A program made the position numbers and the translations under genes. This document shows positions 36,131-48,800 of a stretch of DNA of 64,000 nucleotides, piece after piece; the stretch's first letter is position 1, and the number at the start of each line of letters is the position of its first letter. The stretch covers positions 4,038,928-4,102,927 of the forward strand of contig JAQFVV010012434.1 of NCBI GenBank assembly GCA_028023455.1. The letters are read 5' to 3'. Source of the DNA: Epiperipatus broadwayi (lineage: Eukaryota; Onychophora; Udeonychophora; Euonychophora; Peripatidae). The notes under the pieces were generated by a model. That model was not told where the DNA came from, searched no databases, and saw only the letters and a list, made by a program, of their open reading frames with translations.

Positions 36131-38343
36131 GAAGTTCAATCCATCTTTTCCCATTTCTAGCCTCTCTTCTCCACATCATATCAGCATACTTTTTTATTTC
36201 CTCCATTTATCTTTTATGTGATCTTCTAAGTTATTCACAATCCTATGGAATCTAGTTTAAGATTTCAACTGTGCATTTATTGTCATCTTTTCTAGAAATA
36301 TGTACATCCAACTCCAGTCTCTTAATTCTTTCAGTTATGTCAGTAATAGCTGTTTGTTTTAATCCATGCATTTAATTTGTGATTTTTTCTTGTTAATCCT
36401 AAGATGCATTTCTCCATACTTCTTTGAGTGTTCTGAAGTCATGGTATTGTTCTTCAAATTAAGTGTCCATGATTCAGATCTATATGTAAGAACCAATACC
36501 ACACATTTACTAAAAATCTTTTTTTTCAATGAACCAATAACACACATTTACTAAAAACCTTTCTTTTCAAAGCCCACTTTCTTTTATTATTAAGTTATTT
36601 CTATCAAAAGCACTCCAAGTTTAATTCTAAGATTAATTTCATAATATTGGTAATAATAATTTGACTAAGATGTAGTTGTTAGATTCTTATAATTCTTCAT
36701 TATCAATGTTTATTTTCTTTTTTTGAGAAAATCCATTGAACATTAATTTTTTAACATTTACCTTTAATATTACACATTCTTACTTTCATCTGATAACTCT
36801 TGTAACAATATTAATTGCAAAAACAACTCCATCATCTGCAAAATCTAGATGACTTATTAAATAATCTCCAATTATTTTTATACCATTAGCTTCCTATTTT
36901 AATCCGTAAAATACTTCTTGCAAAACTGCTGAAAAATTTTTGAGAATATTGAATTCCCATGCCATACACTTTTCTTGATGTTAATATTTTTATTATCATT
37001 ATATAATTTAATTGATGCTGTTTCATTTTTACAAACATTCTTCAGAATATGACAATTTCTTGGGTCAATATGTTGATGATCAAATGCTTTAATCACTGAA
37101 GAAATGCTTATAAAATCAAATACATTTTCATAGTCTACAAATCCAAAGCATAATAGCAACCCATATTTATTGATTTTTTACTATAACTTCTCTCAATACT
37201 TGGATATGAAGCACTGTACTAAATGCACTTTTAAATGCATATTGTTCTTTTGGTTGGTTGAAATACAATGTTCTTTGCACATGAGTGTAATTATCTTGGT
37301 AAAAATTCTGTATAAAACTAATAAAATACTAATAGGTCTTTAATTTCTAACATCTTAATAGTGCATTTTTCCAATTATCTGTTATATCTTTAATATTTAG
37401 ACATTTGTTCTATAACTTTCCCAAAAAATTTTGTATTTCATCACCTGCTTCTTTTAAGATATCAATTACAATTCATCATTACCTGGAACTTTTTCTTTTT
37501 CATAAATTTAATTTCATATCTCACTTCTTCATTTAAAATTCAGGGCAACTTAGAAGATATAGTAGTTATGGGAGGTACTTTTCATTGTTCTTTATTGATA
37601 TATAATTCTTAATAGAACTCTTTTACACACTTTATAATTGTCAATTCTTTTATTAATAATAGTTCCATCTTCTTTTTTTATTGTAAAAATAAGTTTCCTA
37701 ACAATTCCAAAATGTTTTACATTCTTGAGACTTCTATTCTCTTTTATAATTTTCATTTCTAGTTCGCAATTATATTTTCTTATATTATTATCAATTCTTT
37801 TTTGTACCATTTTACAAAATTTGAGATATGCAATCCTTCTTAATGCGTCATTTTTATTTAGTTTTGTATTTCTTTTCATAAATTATCATCTCAGTAGAAA
37901 TTTCATTAATCAATTGTTTCTTTTTTGTACCAACTAGTATTGTAGTATTTAAAAGCATATATAGATTATCTTCCTATTGAGTTTGTTTAAATCGGAATCA
38001 TGTTCAAAATCTTTTAATATTGAAAACAATTTGCAAATTCTAATTTAAATTCATTGGAATGTTTTTCAAGATTAGGAATGTCTGCCGTAAATATTGTTTT
38101 TCTTAATAATTTTTGTCTTTATAATTTTGCATTAACATAAATAAATCATATATTCTGGTCAACCAATAACCTCTAGCCTAGAATATTTATAATTTGCTGA
38201 TAAGGATATCTATCCGGGTGTCACCACAGTTGTTCCCCTTTTATATATATTAATTATTGCCACTATATCATGGAGATTAAAAATTTTTTCAAAATGATTT
38301 TTGTCTTTCTGATTTTGCATTAATATATATATATATATCTTAC
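36131..38343 (-). pseudogene. RTE-type LINE remnant B, reverse transcriptase and C-terminal part
   Basis: In minus-strand order: a helical linker at 37592-37879 (LRRIAYLKFCKMVQKRI...), then 36899-37159 with LLCFGFVDYENVFDF, a KNETASIKLYNDN block and a VWHGNSIFSKIFQ block. These correspond to the AFVDYEKAFD and GVRQGD-SPKLF signatures of RTE-like reverse transcriptases. The catalytic box follows as LDF-ADD-GVVF at 36825-36848, both aspartates kept. The C-terminal block at 36359-36547 (FSKCVVLVLTYRSESWTLN) matches the conserved Y-ES/AE-WTL region of this clade. Many frames are broken. A short segment is duplicated (38090-38160 and 38285-38345). The LINE continues at 40384 beyond the inserted palindrome. 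Confidence 0.8.
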
Positions 38344-38398
38344 ATCTTACTAATCTATAACATATAATAACCACATTCCACTGTTTTTACACTTTGAA

Positions 38399-38463
38399 GC
38401 AAACTATATTTATTTATTAATATTACAGTTTCGACTGTTTCTAGCAGTCTTTGTCAGATCTAC
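38399..38463 (-). ncRNA. Hammerhead-like motif, left Penelope-like arm
   Basis: This is the mirror image of the motif at 40238-40302. On the minus strand CTGACAA is followed by GACTG and CAGTC as a 5-bp stem II, then GAAAC and a CTGTA/TATAG pairing. The conserved core G after CTGAN is A, and stem I is not convincing, so it is probably inactive. Confidence 0.45.
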
Positions 38464-39066
38464 AAAAATTTAAACATTATATTAATACAACCATATTTCA
38501 TACATATATCTATTAAATTTTTACATTTTTACCAACTTAATTATTACCATAAGTTTATTCATAAAACTTATTAAGTATATAACTTTAAAATATACTTTAC
38601 CCTTTATTTCTATTCTTAGTTATTATTATACTAATATTTATTCACCTGTTTTCTTCTTTTGCCATAATTTTATAATTTCAATTTAATAGTATTATATTAC
38701 TATATCCCTAATTTAACCTTATTTTACATATTACTTTATTCACAAATTTAACTTTATTTTACATTTCACATATTATCCTAATTTTTAATTATTTTATTTC
38801 ATTCCTTAATTCCATTTTACCCATATTTTATTCCTGCCTCTTCCATTTACTTATCTCTTATAAAATTATTTTAATTATTTTAATTCTTATATGTATTTTT
38901 ATTTTATATCTTACCTTAATATCTACTAAACTCTCTCTCCTCCACCGTTTTCTATCCCATAATATACTCTATTTTTTTTAATCTATATACAGTTCCCTCT
39001 ATTATCTATTATACAAACTACTTATTTTAATTCTTATTAGTTTTCACTGTTTGTTTTATTTATTTT

Positions 39067-39355
39067 TTATACTAAGATAGTTTTTAAACCACTTTCTCTA
39101 TTAATATTTGGATTTATCTTCTTTATTAAAATTTCCTCTCTTATTTTTCTATCCCTCCTACTGCTTGCATAACTTATTCTAATATTCTCTTTTTCTAGTT
39201 TATGACCTGTCTCCATAAAATGCATATATACCGGTGATCCTCTATCATATTTATGTTGCTTTAACCTAGTATATATTGAATTTTTCATCTCACCAACATA
39301 TTTATATAATCCTTTATCCCTACATTTTCTGCATTCTATAAATATATAAATGGGG
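39067..39355 (-). pseudogene. Left-arm GIY-YIG endonuclease fragment of a Penelope-like element
   Basis: Minus-strand reading from the palindrome centre: IECRKCRDKG, then YKYVGEMKNSIYTRLKQHK with the YIG-type motif and the Arg helix. YMHFMETGH and an acidic helix EEILIKKINPNINRE follow, the last matching the C-terminal Glu/Asn end of Penelope-like nucleases. It ends at TAG near 39067-39074. The reverse transcriptase is absent. Thr to Met at GEMK is a change relative to the right arm (GETK). Confidence 0.75.
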
Positions 39356-39640
39356 TTTATAAGATAGAATGCAGAAAATGTAGGGATAAAGGGATTATGA
39401 ATAAATATGTTGGTGAGACGAAAAATTCAATATATACTAGGTTAAAGCAACATAAATATGATAGAGGATCACCGGTATATATGCATTTTATGGAGACAGG
39501 TCATAAACTAGAAAAAGAGAATATTAGAATGATAAGTTATGCAAGCAGTAGGAGGGATAGAAAAATAAAAAGGCAATTTTAATAAAGAAGATAAATCCAA
39601 ATATTAATAGAGAAAGTGGTTTAAAAACAATCTTAGTATA
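39345..39640 (+). pseudogene. Right-arm GIY-YIG endonuclease fragment, frameshifted
   Basis: From the palindrome centre the plus strand reads GVYKIECRKCRDKG, then NKYVGETKNSIYTRLKQHK and YMHFMETGH. Near 39568 an indel relative to the left arm shifts the frame (RKIKRQF, stop), so the catalytic-Glu helix EEILIKK, intact in the left arm, is lost here. GVYKI is the GIY motif and KYVGET the YIG motif. Each arm has therefore decayed at a different point. Confidence 0.75.
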
Positions 39641-40237
39641 AAAAATAAATAAAACAAACAGTGAAAACTAATAAGAATTAAAATAAGTAGTTTGTATAAT
39701 AGATAATAGAGGGAGCTGTATATAGATTAAAAGAAATTAGAGTATATTATGGGATATAAAATGGTGGAGTAGAGAGAGTTTAGTAGATATTAAGGTAAGA
39801 TATAAAATAAAAATACATATAAGAATTAAAATAATTAAAATAATTTTATAAGAGATAAGTAAATGGAAGAGGCAGGAATAAAATATGGGTAAAATGGAAT
39901 TAAGGAATGGAATAAAATAATTAAAAATTAGGATAATAGGTGAAATGTAAAATAAAGTTAAATTTGTGAATAAAGTAATATGTAAAATAAGGTTAAATTA
40001 GGGATATAGTAATATAATAATATTACATTGAAATTATAAAATTATGGCAAAAAAAGGTGAATAAATATTAGTATAATAATAACTAAGAATAGAAATAAAG
40101 GGTAAAGTAGATTTTAAAGTTATATAATAGTAAGTTTTATGAATAAACTTATGGTAATAATTAAGTTGGTAAAATTGTAAAAAATTAATAGATATATGTA
40201 TGAAATATGGTTGTATTAATATAATGTTTAAATTTTT

Positions 40238-40302
40238 GTAGATCTGACAAAGACTGCTAGAAACAGTCGAAACTGTAATATTAATAAATAAATATAGTTT
40301 GC
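40238..40302 (+). ncRNA. Hammerhead-like motif, right Penelope-like arm
   Basis: CTGACAA at 40244-40250, A, then stem II GACTG (40252-40256) with loop CTAGAAA and CAGTC (40264-40268), GAAA (40269-40272), and a CTGTA/TATAG stem III closing on GTT at 40297-40299. Hammerheads near Penelope-like ends are an established feature. The CTGACAA core fits decay of CTGACGA at its CpG. Stem I does not pair well, so activity is unlikely. Confidence 0.5.
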
Positions 40303-40383
40303 TTCAAAGTGTAAAAACAGTGGAATGTGGTTATTATATGTTATATATTAGAAAAGCAAAAATAAAGAAGGAGAGAGGAAGAG

Positions 40384-41090
40384 ATCTTATTAATCAATGA
40401 TCACTTTGTGTGTTGAATTTAATAGAAACATTGCAATCTTGAAATACATAATTCCTATTAATCAAACTGTAATCCAATTCTACTGTACCTTTAATTTGGA
40501 TGCTTCCATATCCATTTCCATTTAACACTTTTCTCCAAAAAAATTTGATAATATGAATTTTTTGTTATTCTAAAACTCCACAAGTCTATGTCCACTTTCA
40601 TTTCTATCACCATAATCAAATTTTCCTACAGCACTTTCATCTTTCAATTGTTTTCCAATTCTAGCATTAAAATCTTCTATAAAAAATTTAAAATGTTGTT
40701 TTGTTTGATCAAAAACCTTTTGTACATCCATGTAATAATACAATACTTTATCATCACAATGAAAATTTTTTGGTGCATAAATCTGAATTATATGCATTTG
40801 ATAGCTGCTATTAAGTTGAATAACTAATTTGTCACTCTATCTGATACACCAGCAATCTTTACAATATCATTCTTATCACTTTTTATTTACAATGATTCCT
40901 ACTCCACTTGTATTTCCAATGTTTGTGCCTTTGTAGTATAATACATATTCACTTTTTAAATCAATTCTCTCTTTACCATTTCTTCTAACTTCATAAAGTC
41001 TAAAAATGTCCCATTTAATATTAGAGTTCTTTTTACAATTCTTGCAATCTTCCTTCACTTGAATGTGATCAGCAGTTGTAAGTACTTAAA
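40384..41090 (-). pseudogene. RTE-type LINE remnant B, apurinic-like endonuclease
   Basis: Minus strand, N to C: NIKWDIFRLYEVRRNGKE at 40.98-41.03 kb, LKSEYVLYYKGTN, GVGIIVNKK (stop), then a frame change into MHIIQIYAPKN (near 40797), FKFFIEDFNARIGK with the catalytic Asp/Asn, GDRNESGHRLVEF, a WKWIWKHPN block and finally a QSDH block near 40400 holding the catalytic Asp-His. These are the ordered motifs of the exonuclease/endonuclease/phosphatase domain of RTE-like LINEs, which nicks target DNA. The frame is broken at several points. The palindrome interrupts just after SDH. Confidence 0.8.
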
Positions 41091-44000
41091 TAAAAGATCA
41101 TCATCAAATGGCATCTTGGGTGTGTAATTGGGAGATTCTTAGTACCCTCCAACTTTGGCTAACAATTTACTGCCTTAGTTATCAAGTTTATAGCATCCTG
41201 GGGAAAAAAACTTGACTTATTTTTGTCTATCATGATTGTAAATATCTAAAAAAAAAAAATCAGTCACAATCATTCTACCTTCAAGGAAATAACTGATATT
41301 TCAATTAAGAGCTATCAGGTTTCTGAGAAGAAATACCATGATGTTTTTTGATATTAAACTCAGAAGTAAAAAGCTAATAAACTTACCATGCTTATGAATG
41401 TGTGTTCATGAGAAGCCATCTATTTTTATATACTATATGAATAAAGACATAGCAATAACAGCTGCAATGACAAGAATGTATAAAAAGGACATTACAACAT
41501 TTCTTACTCTGTTCCTTTAAGGCCTCCAAAAAGAATCAAAGGGTTTATCTACTTTTAATGAACAGCAAATTTCTTTCTGCAACCATGTATATATATATAT
41601 AGTCATATATTTGCCATTTATCATTATTCTAAATTTTAATTGTCATCAATATATTATAGGATGAAGATTTTTCTGACATTAATCCAATTTTTTTAATCTT
41701 TCCAGAAAAATGTCCTTATTTTATCCATCCCTTTCAAGTGTGACTTTATATTATACCAAGTCATATAAAGAAGCTTTCAAAACAAAAAAGATTACTGAAG
41801 AAAACAAAAGCGTAAAATCTGCAGCTACATTTTTGTATAAATTTATTAAACTCTTTTGTTTTTGACAGATTTAATTTACTTATTTAATTATATTTTTTCT
41901 TTCTTATTAATGAAAAATGAAAATAATTAAAATGCAATAATATATATTTGTTTCTATACATTAATTACGCATTATTAAAAGTATTTCATAAAATTATATA
42001 GTCGCTCTAAGTAAAAAAAACCCACAACAAAACAATTATAGACAAAAAACAAAAAAATAGAAAGAAAACGGAGTATGGTTGAGGGCAGAATTAAAACATT
42101 GAAATGTGGTTGCACAAACACGCAATTTTATAGTCACAATTAAAACGGCAAGAGATGAACTATAGCATTAGCTCAGATTCACAATAACCACATTTTACGT
42201 TAACTTAATAACTCAAGATGTTGAAATGAATATTTAAAAAATTGAGAAAAACTAAAAGAAAGAATAATGATTATTAATTTAGTTATAAATTTTAATAATA
42301 ATTATCAGCGAAGTAAGTTAATAGGTTGCACTATCATAAAACAAAATCAGTTTTTAAAAATGTATTTTAATTGTTTTAATATTGGTTTCTATGGTTACAT
42401 TGTCAGATAAATTATGCCAACCAGGATGCAGGAAAAGGATTTATCAATTCATCCTACAATACTTTTTTTTTTTTTCAAAATAAAAATGTGATACATCTCT
42501 GCCGGAGTTTGAAATGACGTCGAAGGCAATATCTCTGTTGCTGTTGTAGTGTTCTATTATATCTAAAATTTCCTAATTCCGGATTTTAATGCATCAATTA
42601 TTGAAAAATGTAATTTCAATAGTTTTATTATAGAATTATAAACTGTGGCTTTTTAAAATATATATTTAAAGAGAAATTAAATTTGCCTTTAATAAATAGA
42701 AACATCAATAATTGTAATCAGATATTGCATAACAATATTTTATATGATGTATGTGTGTGTATTTTTTATTTGACGGTGTCTATTGTAATAAATTATAGTT
42801 TGTGTTATATTAAAATCATCAAGGCTTAGCTTTTACTTATAAAAAATGAAAATAATATTTTATGTTTCGATTGTTTTTCTCTTCTTTTGTCTCTCTGTTA
42901 TGGAAACTTAATCCATCAAGAAATTTTCAGCTGCCATCACCTGGTTAGATGCTCATAAGGTCAGAGGTTGCAGGTTGGTGATTAGGATTGTCAAATGTTT
43001 TCTTTGCTTCTGTGATTAAGCGGATTATAGAAACTTTGTGAAAATTCCTCACTCCTGCTCTTCATGGAGATACTTTCTAATCGGTGACTAGACAACGCTA
43101 TCTTTTTATCCAAAGTCTTTTTCCATCAGAAGGTAGACTTCACTAAGATTATGGCAATCCCACATTAACCTGAGGTCATGTGATTCTTGCGGGATGATTG
43201 CTAGTATTATAGCATGTAGAAATAGTAATCACATGTTTAACTATCTGTGTTTAGAGCACTACGATTGGAAAGGTGAATCTAATCCTTTGCTATTATTTAT
43301 TGCCAGTTGGGAGTATGTTTACATTTCTTTGTATAATAACAATGTTTGATCTAAGCTTAGACAGCTTTTAATGTTCTAGAAAACTTTAATTTTTAAAAGA
43401 GAAATGAAGTGCAATTTATTAAGTACCATATCTTTTGAAAAAATAAAAAATACCGAAAGTAAATTAACGGAAATTGACGTTAGTTAAGTTTACATTTCAC
43501 AAATAAGTAAATAAATAATAAAATTTACATAAATTTTAACGCTTTTAATATGATATATAGGTATATGTAGTAATACTGAAAGACTTTTTGCCTGCATTAT
43601 CTACAATATGAATTTGAAGTAATACATTCCTCTGCAATAAACATGAATGGGGTTTTAATCTCGATTATTCAAAGTATGAACATTTTTCAAGTTTCAAAAA
43701 AGCTTTGGATTTTACTTTCGGAGAGTCAACCCGTAGCCAACTTAGTTACCATACAATTTATTGTTTTATAAAAGTGATTCTTAATTAAAGAGTTATATAT
43801 ATATACATAAACTCCATACTGTTTGTTAAGTAGTATCTTTTACTTTAATGTTTCTCAGTAGAAAAATGTTCGAATAGTCGCCTTTTTTAAAAAAGTGAGC
43901 TATATAAAAGCTACCCCTCCCCTATTTACAATATATTGTGGATATAAAGAAAATATACATAATATTAAAGTGAATTAATGTAAATCAAATATTTAAAATA

Positions 44001-45344
44001 ATATTTATTATTTAGCCAAACAATTTGACAGTAAAGTACAGGTATACTTACAAACTATGGTATATTAAAATCCTTAAGCAATTATCTCTCACAATGCATT
44101 TCATAGGTAAAACACTGCAAAGCTTTTGCTTATAAGCAATCAACCAGAAATACAATATACTACGCAATCTATTTCATTATATTCTAAATATTAAATATTT
44201 TTACTATTGAAATAGACATTATTTTTACCATGATGATTTTATGCAATAAAATTAAACTAAAGGATTTGTATTGCACATTGAATGATAACTGTTTGCACAT
44301 AGATAACTGACGAACAATCTTTATTTTTTGATACATATTGTAATAATATAGAATAAGGAAAAGCAAGAAAGAGTAGAGAGGAGTGCATAAATAATATTCA
44401 AAAGTATTATTACGGGTGATGCAAATAAATATCAATAAATGAATATGAACATGGTAAATGAGCAAAGAATCATCATCAGAAGTCAATATAAATAATAAAC
44501 AGTTAAATAGAATAATGAGAAATTAATTAAAATTTATTAGTCAATATTGGTAATCAGATTTTAAAAATGTGTATTATAAAATTTTAAATTTAATCATCAT
44601 TAAGCCAATGCTAAATTTAAGACATAATTTTATTAAAGCAAGTAGGAATACTTCAATTGCAGATTCCAAGGTAAGTATTAAAAAACTATAATAATAAAAC
44701 ATATAAAAAATGCTGGAATTTATTATATCAATGGTGGTTATTATATCAATGGTGGTTATTATCAATATACTGAGTCATGTGATATCATAAGTGTATTGGC
44801 CATTAGTGCAATAGTATTCATCATAAAACATATAAATAGTGTGCACTTTAGAGGTAAATTTTATTTCATTCATACCATGTAAATAATTATAAAGAGAATT
44901 ATATACATGTCTATAAAAACATATATACACATACCATCAGTCTGAAACTAGATTTAGAATTGCAAAAAACTAATGACAACATCACACACAATGCTTAATC
45001 TATTATATTATTAAATAACATAATTGAAATAAGTTAAACTAATGATTAATCGATTGTATTTATTAGAAATAATAGTAATAATAAAATGAAAGGTCGAATA
45101 AATGCTTTATATTACAAATATCATTCTGATTTTGATTCCTATAAATATCTGAAATTATGTTAATAGATTAAAAACAAAATTATATATGTAACATTATTTA
45201 AACTGTAATTTACAAATAGTTTACAAATATATAAATCTAAATACTATCAAATAAAGTTACATATATGTAGGCACACACACATACATGTCTTTTAATACAA
45301 AATATTATAATCATTAACCTTATTTACTTTCTGAGCACAAGAGA
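41091..45344. other. Long stretch without recognised genes
   Basis: No protein similarity was recognised. 42000-43330 is somewhat less A/T-biased and may be unique sequence. A segment at 42935-42985 (GGTTAGATGCTCATAAGGTC...) loosely resembles a tRNA-Met anticodon arm but has no T arm. An 18-bp unit is repeated twice at 44727-44762. The 100-codon ORF at 44184-44486 (minus) is hydrophobic, A/T-driven and unsupported. Confidence 0.45.
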
Positions 45345-46245
45345 TGTGCTTCAGTTTTTTAAATTTTAAATTTGTGTTTTTCGCCCTCTGTTGAAAATTT
45401 TGTGAAGCTTTTTGTTTTTACAGCTTTAAAATTCATGTATATTTATTTTCTAATATTTTAAATACAAAAAAGTCAATAGATGGCTTAAAAAGCCAAGAGA
45501 CAGTTCAAGAAACAATTGCAGGCTTCGCCAATGATGGATACCCATTATATATTTTATGCTCCCAAGTGTTACATGTTCACTTCGAGAAAATATTACGATC
45601 ATCAAGAAAATATTATGGTTGTGTAAAAACTTCATTTTTTGAAAAGTTTATGATTTATTGGTAACCTAATTATGTAATAATTATTAAAAATGAAAAGTAA
45701 ATCTATTTATATATTCATTTTTTTTTACAGAAATATTTTATTTTTAAATAAAAAAGAATAGTTTCTTTTAAATAATGTTACTATAGAGATTATGATCACA
45801 GTAAAAAGAGCTGTCTACAAAATGAGGTCATTCACCTGATTGGTATTATATTTAGCAATATCATAAAATTATAAAACAATTGTAAACTTTTAAAGCATAA
45901 TCTGATAGATTTAGCAGTCATTAAAAAAAAATTGTTTAGATTTATAAATCAAATTTAAAACAATGAAGATTTTATTCATTTTATAAATTGAATTGGCTCC
46001 ACCTAAAATTTGATGATGTGATTACATTTTGTTTTAAATAAATATATTTTTTTAAATAATTACAGAAATTAAATGTGATTTTTTAAAATTTATTTAATTT
46101 CTAAACAAAAATATCTATCGATTGAGGTCAAATTTATTATATTCTGGTAAATAATAAAGGTTTAATAACAAAATGAATGTTGAAAGCTTAAATCTATTAA
46201 ATCTAGTGAGTATAAAAAAAGCTGTCAAAAAATAGTAAAAATTGG
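45345..46245 (+). repeat. Unnamed dispersed repeat, copy 1 (no SINE)
   Basis: This segment matches 56640-57585 in order: a CCTCTG...TTTTGTGAAGC block, a TTCTAATATTTTAA block, TTTTTTGAAAAGTTTATGAT, a TTTACAGAAAT block and an AAAATATCTATC block. It preserves the single, uninterrupted GAAAAGTTTATGATT site at 45639-45653 into which a SINE has inserted in the other copy. No coding region is seen and the family is unidentified. Confidence 0.65.
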
Positions 46246-48116
46246 TAGGGTTAATAAAACAATAATTATTACTTTATTTTAATATATATACTAATTTTAG
46301 AGATATATATATATGAAAGTATTGTGCACATTATAATATAAAAAGAATATTACAATTCTTAATTTTCTTTAACTTTTAAACCAAATTATATTTGCAATTT
46401 AATTATAGAGAGCAAATATATTATCTCAGACAAACCCAAAAGTTTCATCAGTCATTAAAATATCTGTTTCATCATATATTTCTAACCTTTAAATTGTTTT
46501 TTTTTTTCTATCATTGAACAGTGTTTTTTTTAGTCAATTAATTTTTTCATTTCAAAAGTCATTTATTTTTAAAAGAAATTAGTATAGTGTTATAGCATGA
46601 TTTAATTAATTAAATACTTTTCTGTTTTGGGTATTAAGAGATGAATTTTTATAAACTGTAAACTTAATATTTGATAGAATATGCCAATAAATATTGTATT
46701 ATTCAAGTTTTTTATCTCTGCTTCATATATAGGTAACATGTCAATGCTTTAATATTATACACTATTCAAATCTCAAAGTCAGTAGACTGATTGTCTATTT
46801 GACATGTTTTGAATAGGGATAGACAAGATAAGTGCTATTGTTTTAAACTCAGTTGAGCTTCGATAACTTCTGAATTTTAGCCAGTCTATATCCCAAGTAT
46901 TGAACTATGAAATCATAGCAAAGCCAAAGTGCTTTACTTTTGGGAATTCAAACTTTACCAACATGGAAATTAGTCACAAACATTCTTTCTCTGAAGCTAA
47001 CTTTCTACACAGTCCACACTAATCTCAGTTAATCTGATTGCATTATATTTACAGTAGACATATTTGGATTTTAAAAATAAAATGAGTAAAGTTTTTTTTC
47101 TTTTGAAATTACCATTGTTCTGTCTCTAACTTACATTCATCAAAAACAAAACAAAATAAATATTTAAAAATGTCTTAAATCTTTACAAATTTTAATTTTT
47201 TAAGTAAAAATACATTATAGAATTAATTATGTAATTAATACATATTATATAAAAAATCATTATTTTAGATATGAAACATTTAATTTTTTTGTTAAAATCA
47301 GAAATAAAGCAAGTGCAATATTTTTTAAACAAATGACATTTTTTTAAGATTTAAAATACCAAAAAATATTATTACTTAATCCATATTTTAAATATTTTAA
47401 TCATTATTTTAAATAATTATATATTTAAACTTTGTTTGGGTTCATTACTACTCTTTCTTTTAAGCTTTCAATATATATATATATAGGTCTACACACTAAT
47501 CGTGTACCATGAAACCAATCCATTTCAATACTTGTTTTGAGAGCTGATTGGTTAGTTTTTAACATGCTATATGTTATTTCTAAACGGAATTATCAGCAAA
47601 TTGTTTAGCTAATTTATTTAACTAGGCAAGCAACTATTTTATCAAATAAATGATAACATCAAACTACATTTACTTTTCACTCTCAATGCTTTCCATTATT
47701 ATCAAGTAATAACACAGATTAATTGCATTAAATTATAAATAAACTATAATTATGGCTCTGTAATAATATACTTTTTGAAACATTACTAAACTACCCGCTT
47801 AAATAGATAACAACATAACAATTCATAACACTAGATAGAGATCTTTAAAATAAATCAATAACAACATTAACTTTCATTTACTACATGCCCACCAGTCTGC
47901 CATTACTACAGAGTACAATAAAAATAGATGGAAAATGTCCCAATTTTTATCTATTCATGTATTGCTTTTGAGATTGCTTAATATTCTCAATGTATTTAAA
48001 TACTTTTTCTATTTTTATAGTTCTGCAGTTATAAACTATTCATAGTCATAGACAAGTAGATGGAGAATTTTTTTCACTTATTTGTTATTATATTCTGTAA
48101 TACTGAAAAGTATTAT
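46246..48116. other. AT-rich DNA with no recognised feature
   Basis: No gene or repeat was recognised apart from short (TA)n runs near 46300 and 47470. Confidence 0.45.
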
Positions 48117-48305
48117 GGGTATATAGTAAATAAATGTTGCTGTTTTTAATGATTTGCTCATAAAGGTGCCTATTCATCAATGTGCATTAGTATGATGTTT
48201 AGGTATCATGGGTATATAATAAATGAAAGTTACTGATCTTAATTATTTACTAATAAAGATGCCTGTTTGACTTTATGCTTTAGTATGATGGTATCTGTTT
48301 AAGTG
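48117..48305 (+). repeat. ~92-bp tandem duplication, two diverged units
   Basis: GGGTATATAGTAAATAAATG at 48117 recurs as GGGTATATAATAAATGAAAG at 48209. Each is followed by a TTAATGATTTGCT-like block, an ATAAAGRTGCCT block and a TTAGTATGATG block. Confidence 0.7.
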
Positions 48306-48639
48306 TAATGTTTTATAAATTTATTAATAGTGTTAGTAAGTAATATCTTTTAAATTGAAAATAAAAAGTTTATTAGCATGTAATATTGTTGACTTATTTA
48401 AGTACATAATTCTATACTTATAGTATTGTGATTAAAATTTATTTATATTATTAGACAACAATATGGAAAGATGTATTTTTTCTCTGTTCATTTGTAATTG
48501 TAATATTGGGAAACATTGCAGGTATATGTTTATATATTATGAAATAATTATTAAATAACTTTCATTAAATTAATATGTAAAGAAATTATATATAATATTT
48601 TTTAAATACAAGCATAATTCAACTACTTGGAATTTAAAT

Positions 48640-48758
48640 GTAATAAAGGGGATTTAAACACAGACTTTCAAGCTCCTTTCAGCTATCCTCTCTTTCTCAT
48701 ACAATCAATACACATGGCCACACACATGTGAAAAAGATAAATGATCTCCAATATATTT

Positions 48759-48790
<32 letters not shown>

Positions 48791-48800
48791 ATCAATGCTC
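48640..48800 (-). repeat. SINE-like hammerhead repeat, copy 2
   Basis: Minus-strand copy of the family seen at 10.5 kb. It keeps GAAA, TATA and TTGG in sequence (the plus strand reads CCAATATATTTC at 48750-48761), the part lost to TA expansion in the 49.6 kb copy. The 5' half of the ribozyme is replaced by (TG)n and (TA)n. Confidence 0.5.

Larger units (their letters stand above)
38356..40351. mobile_element. Penelope-like palindrome 3: head-to-head GIY-YIG ends inserted in LINE B
   Basis: The two arms (38356-39339 and 39364-40351) pair along nearly their whole length around a ~24-nt centre, with a few percent mismatch and small indels. Each holds a GIY-YIG segment at the centre and ~700 bp of non-coding 3' sequence ending in a CAGTGGAATGTGG block and a hammerhead-like motif. 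The insertion duplicated its LINE target: ATCTTACTAATC at 38344-38355 and ATCTTATTAATC at 40384-40395. About 32 extra nt lie between the right arm and the right duplicate, which fits the irregular tails known for Penelope-like insertions. The uninterrupted target is seen in LINE A near 22860. Confidence 0.8.

Noticed and set aside
42935-42985. tRNA-Met-like anticodon loop CTCATAA
   Set aside because: No acceptor or T arm pairs with it by eye.
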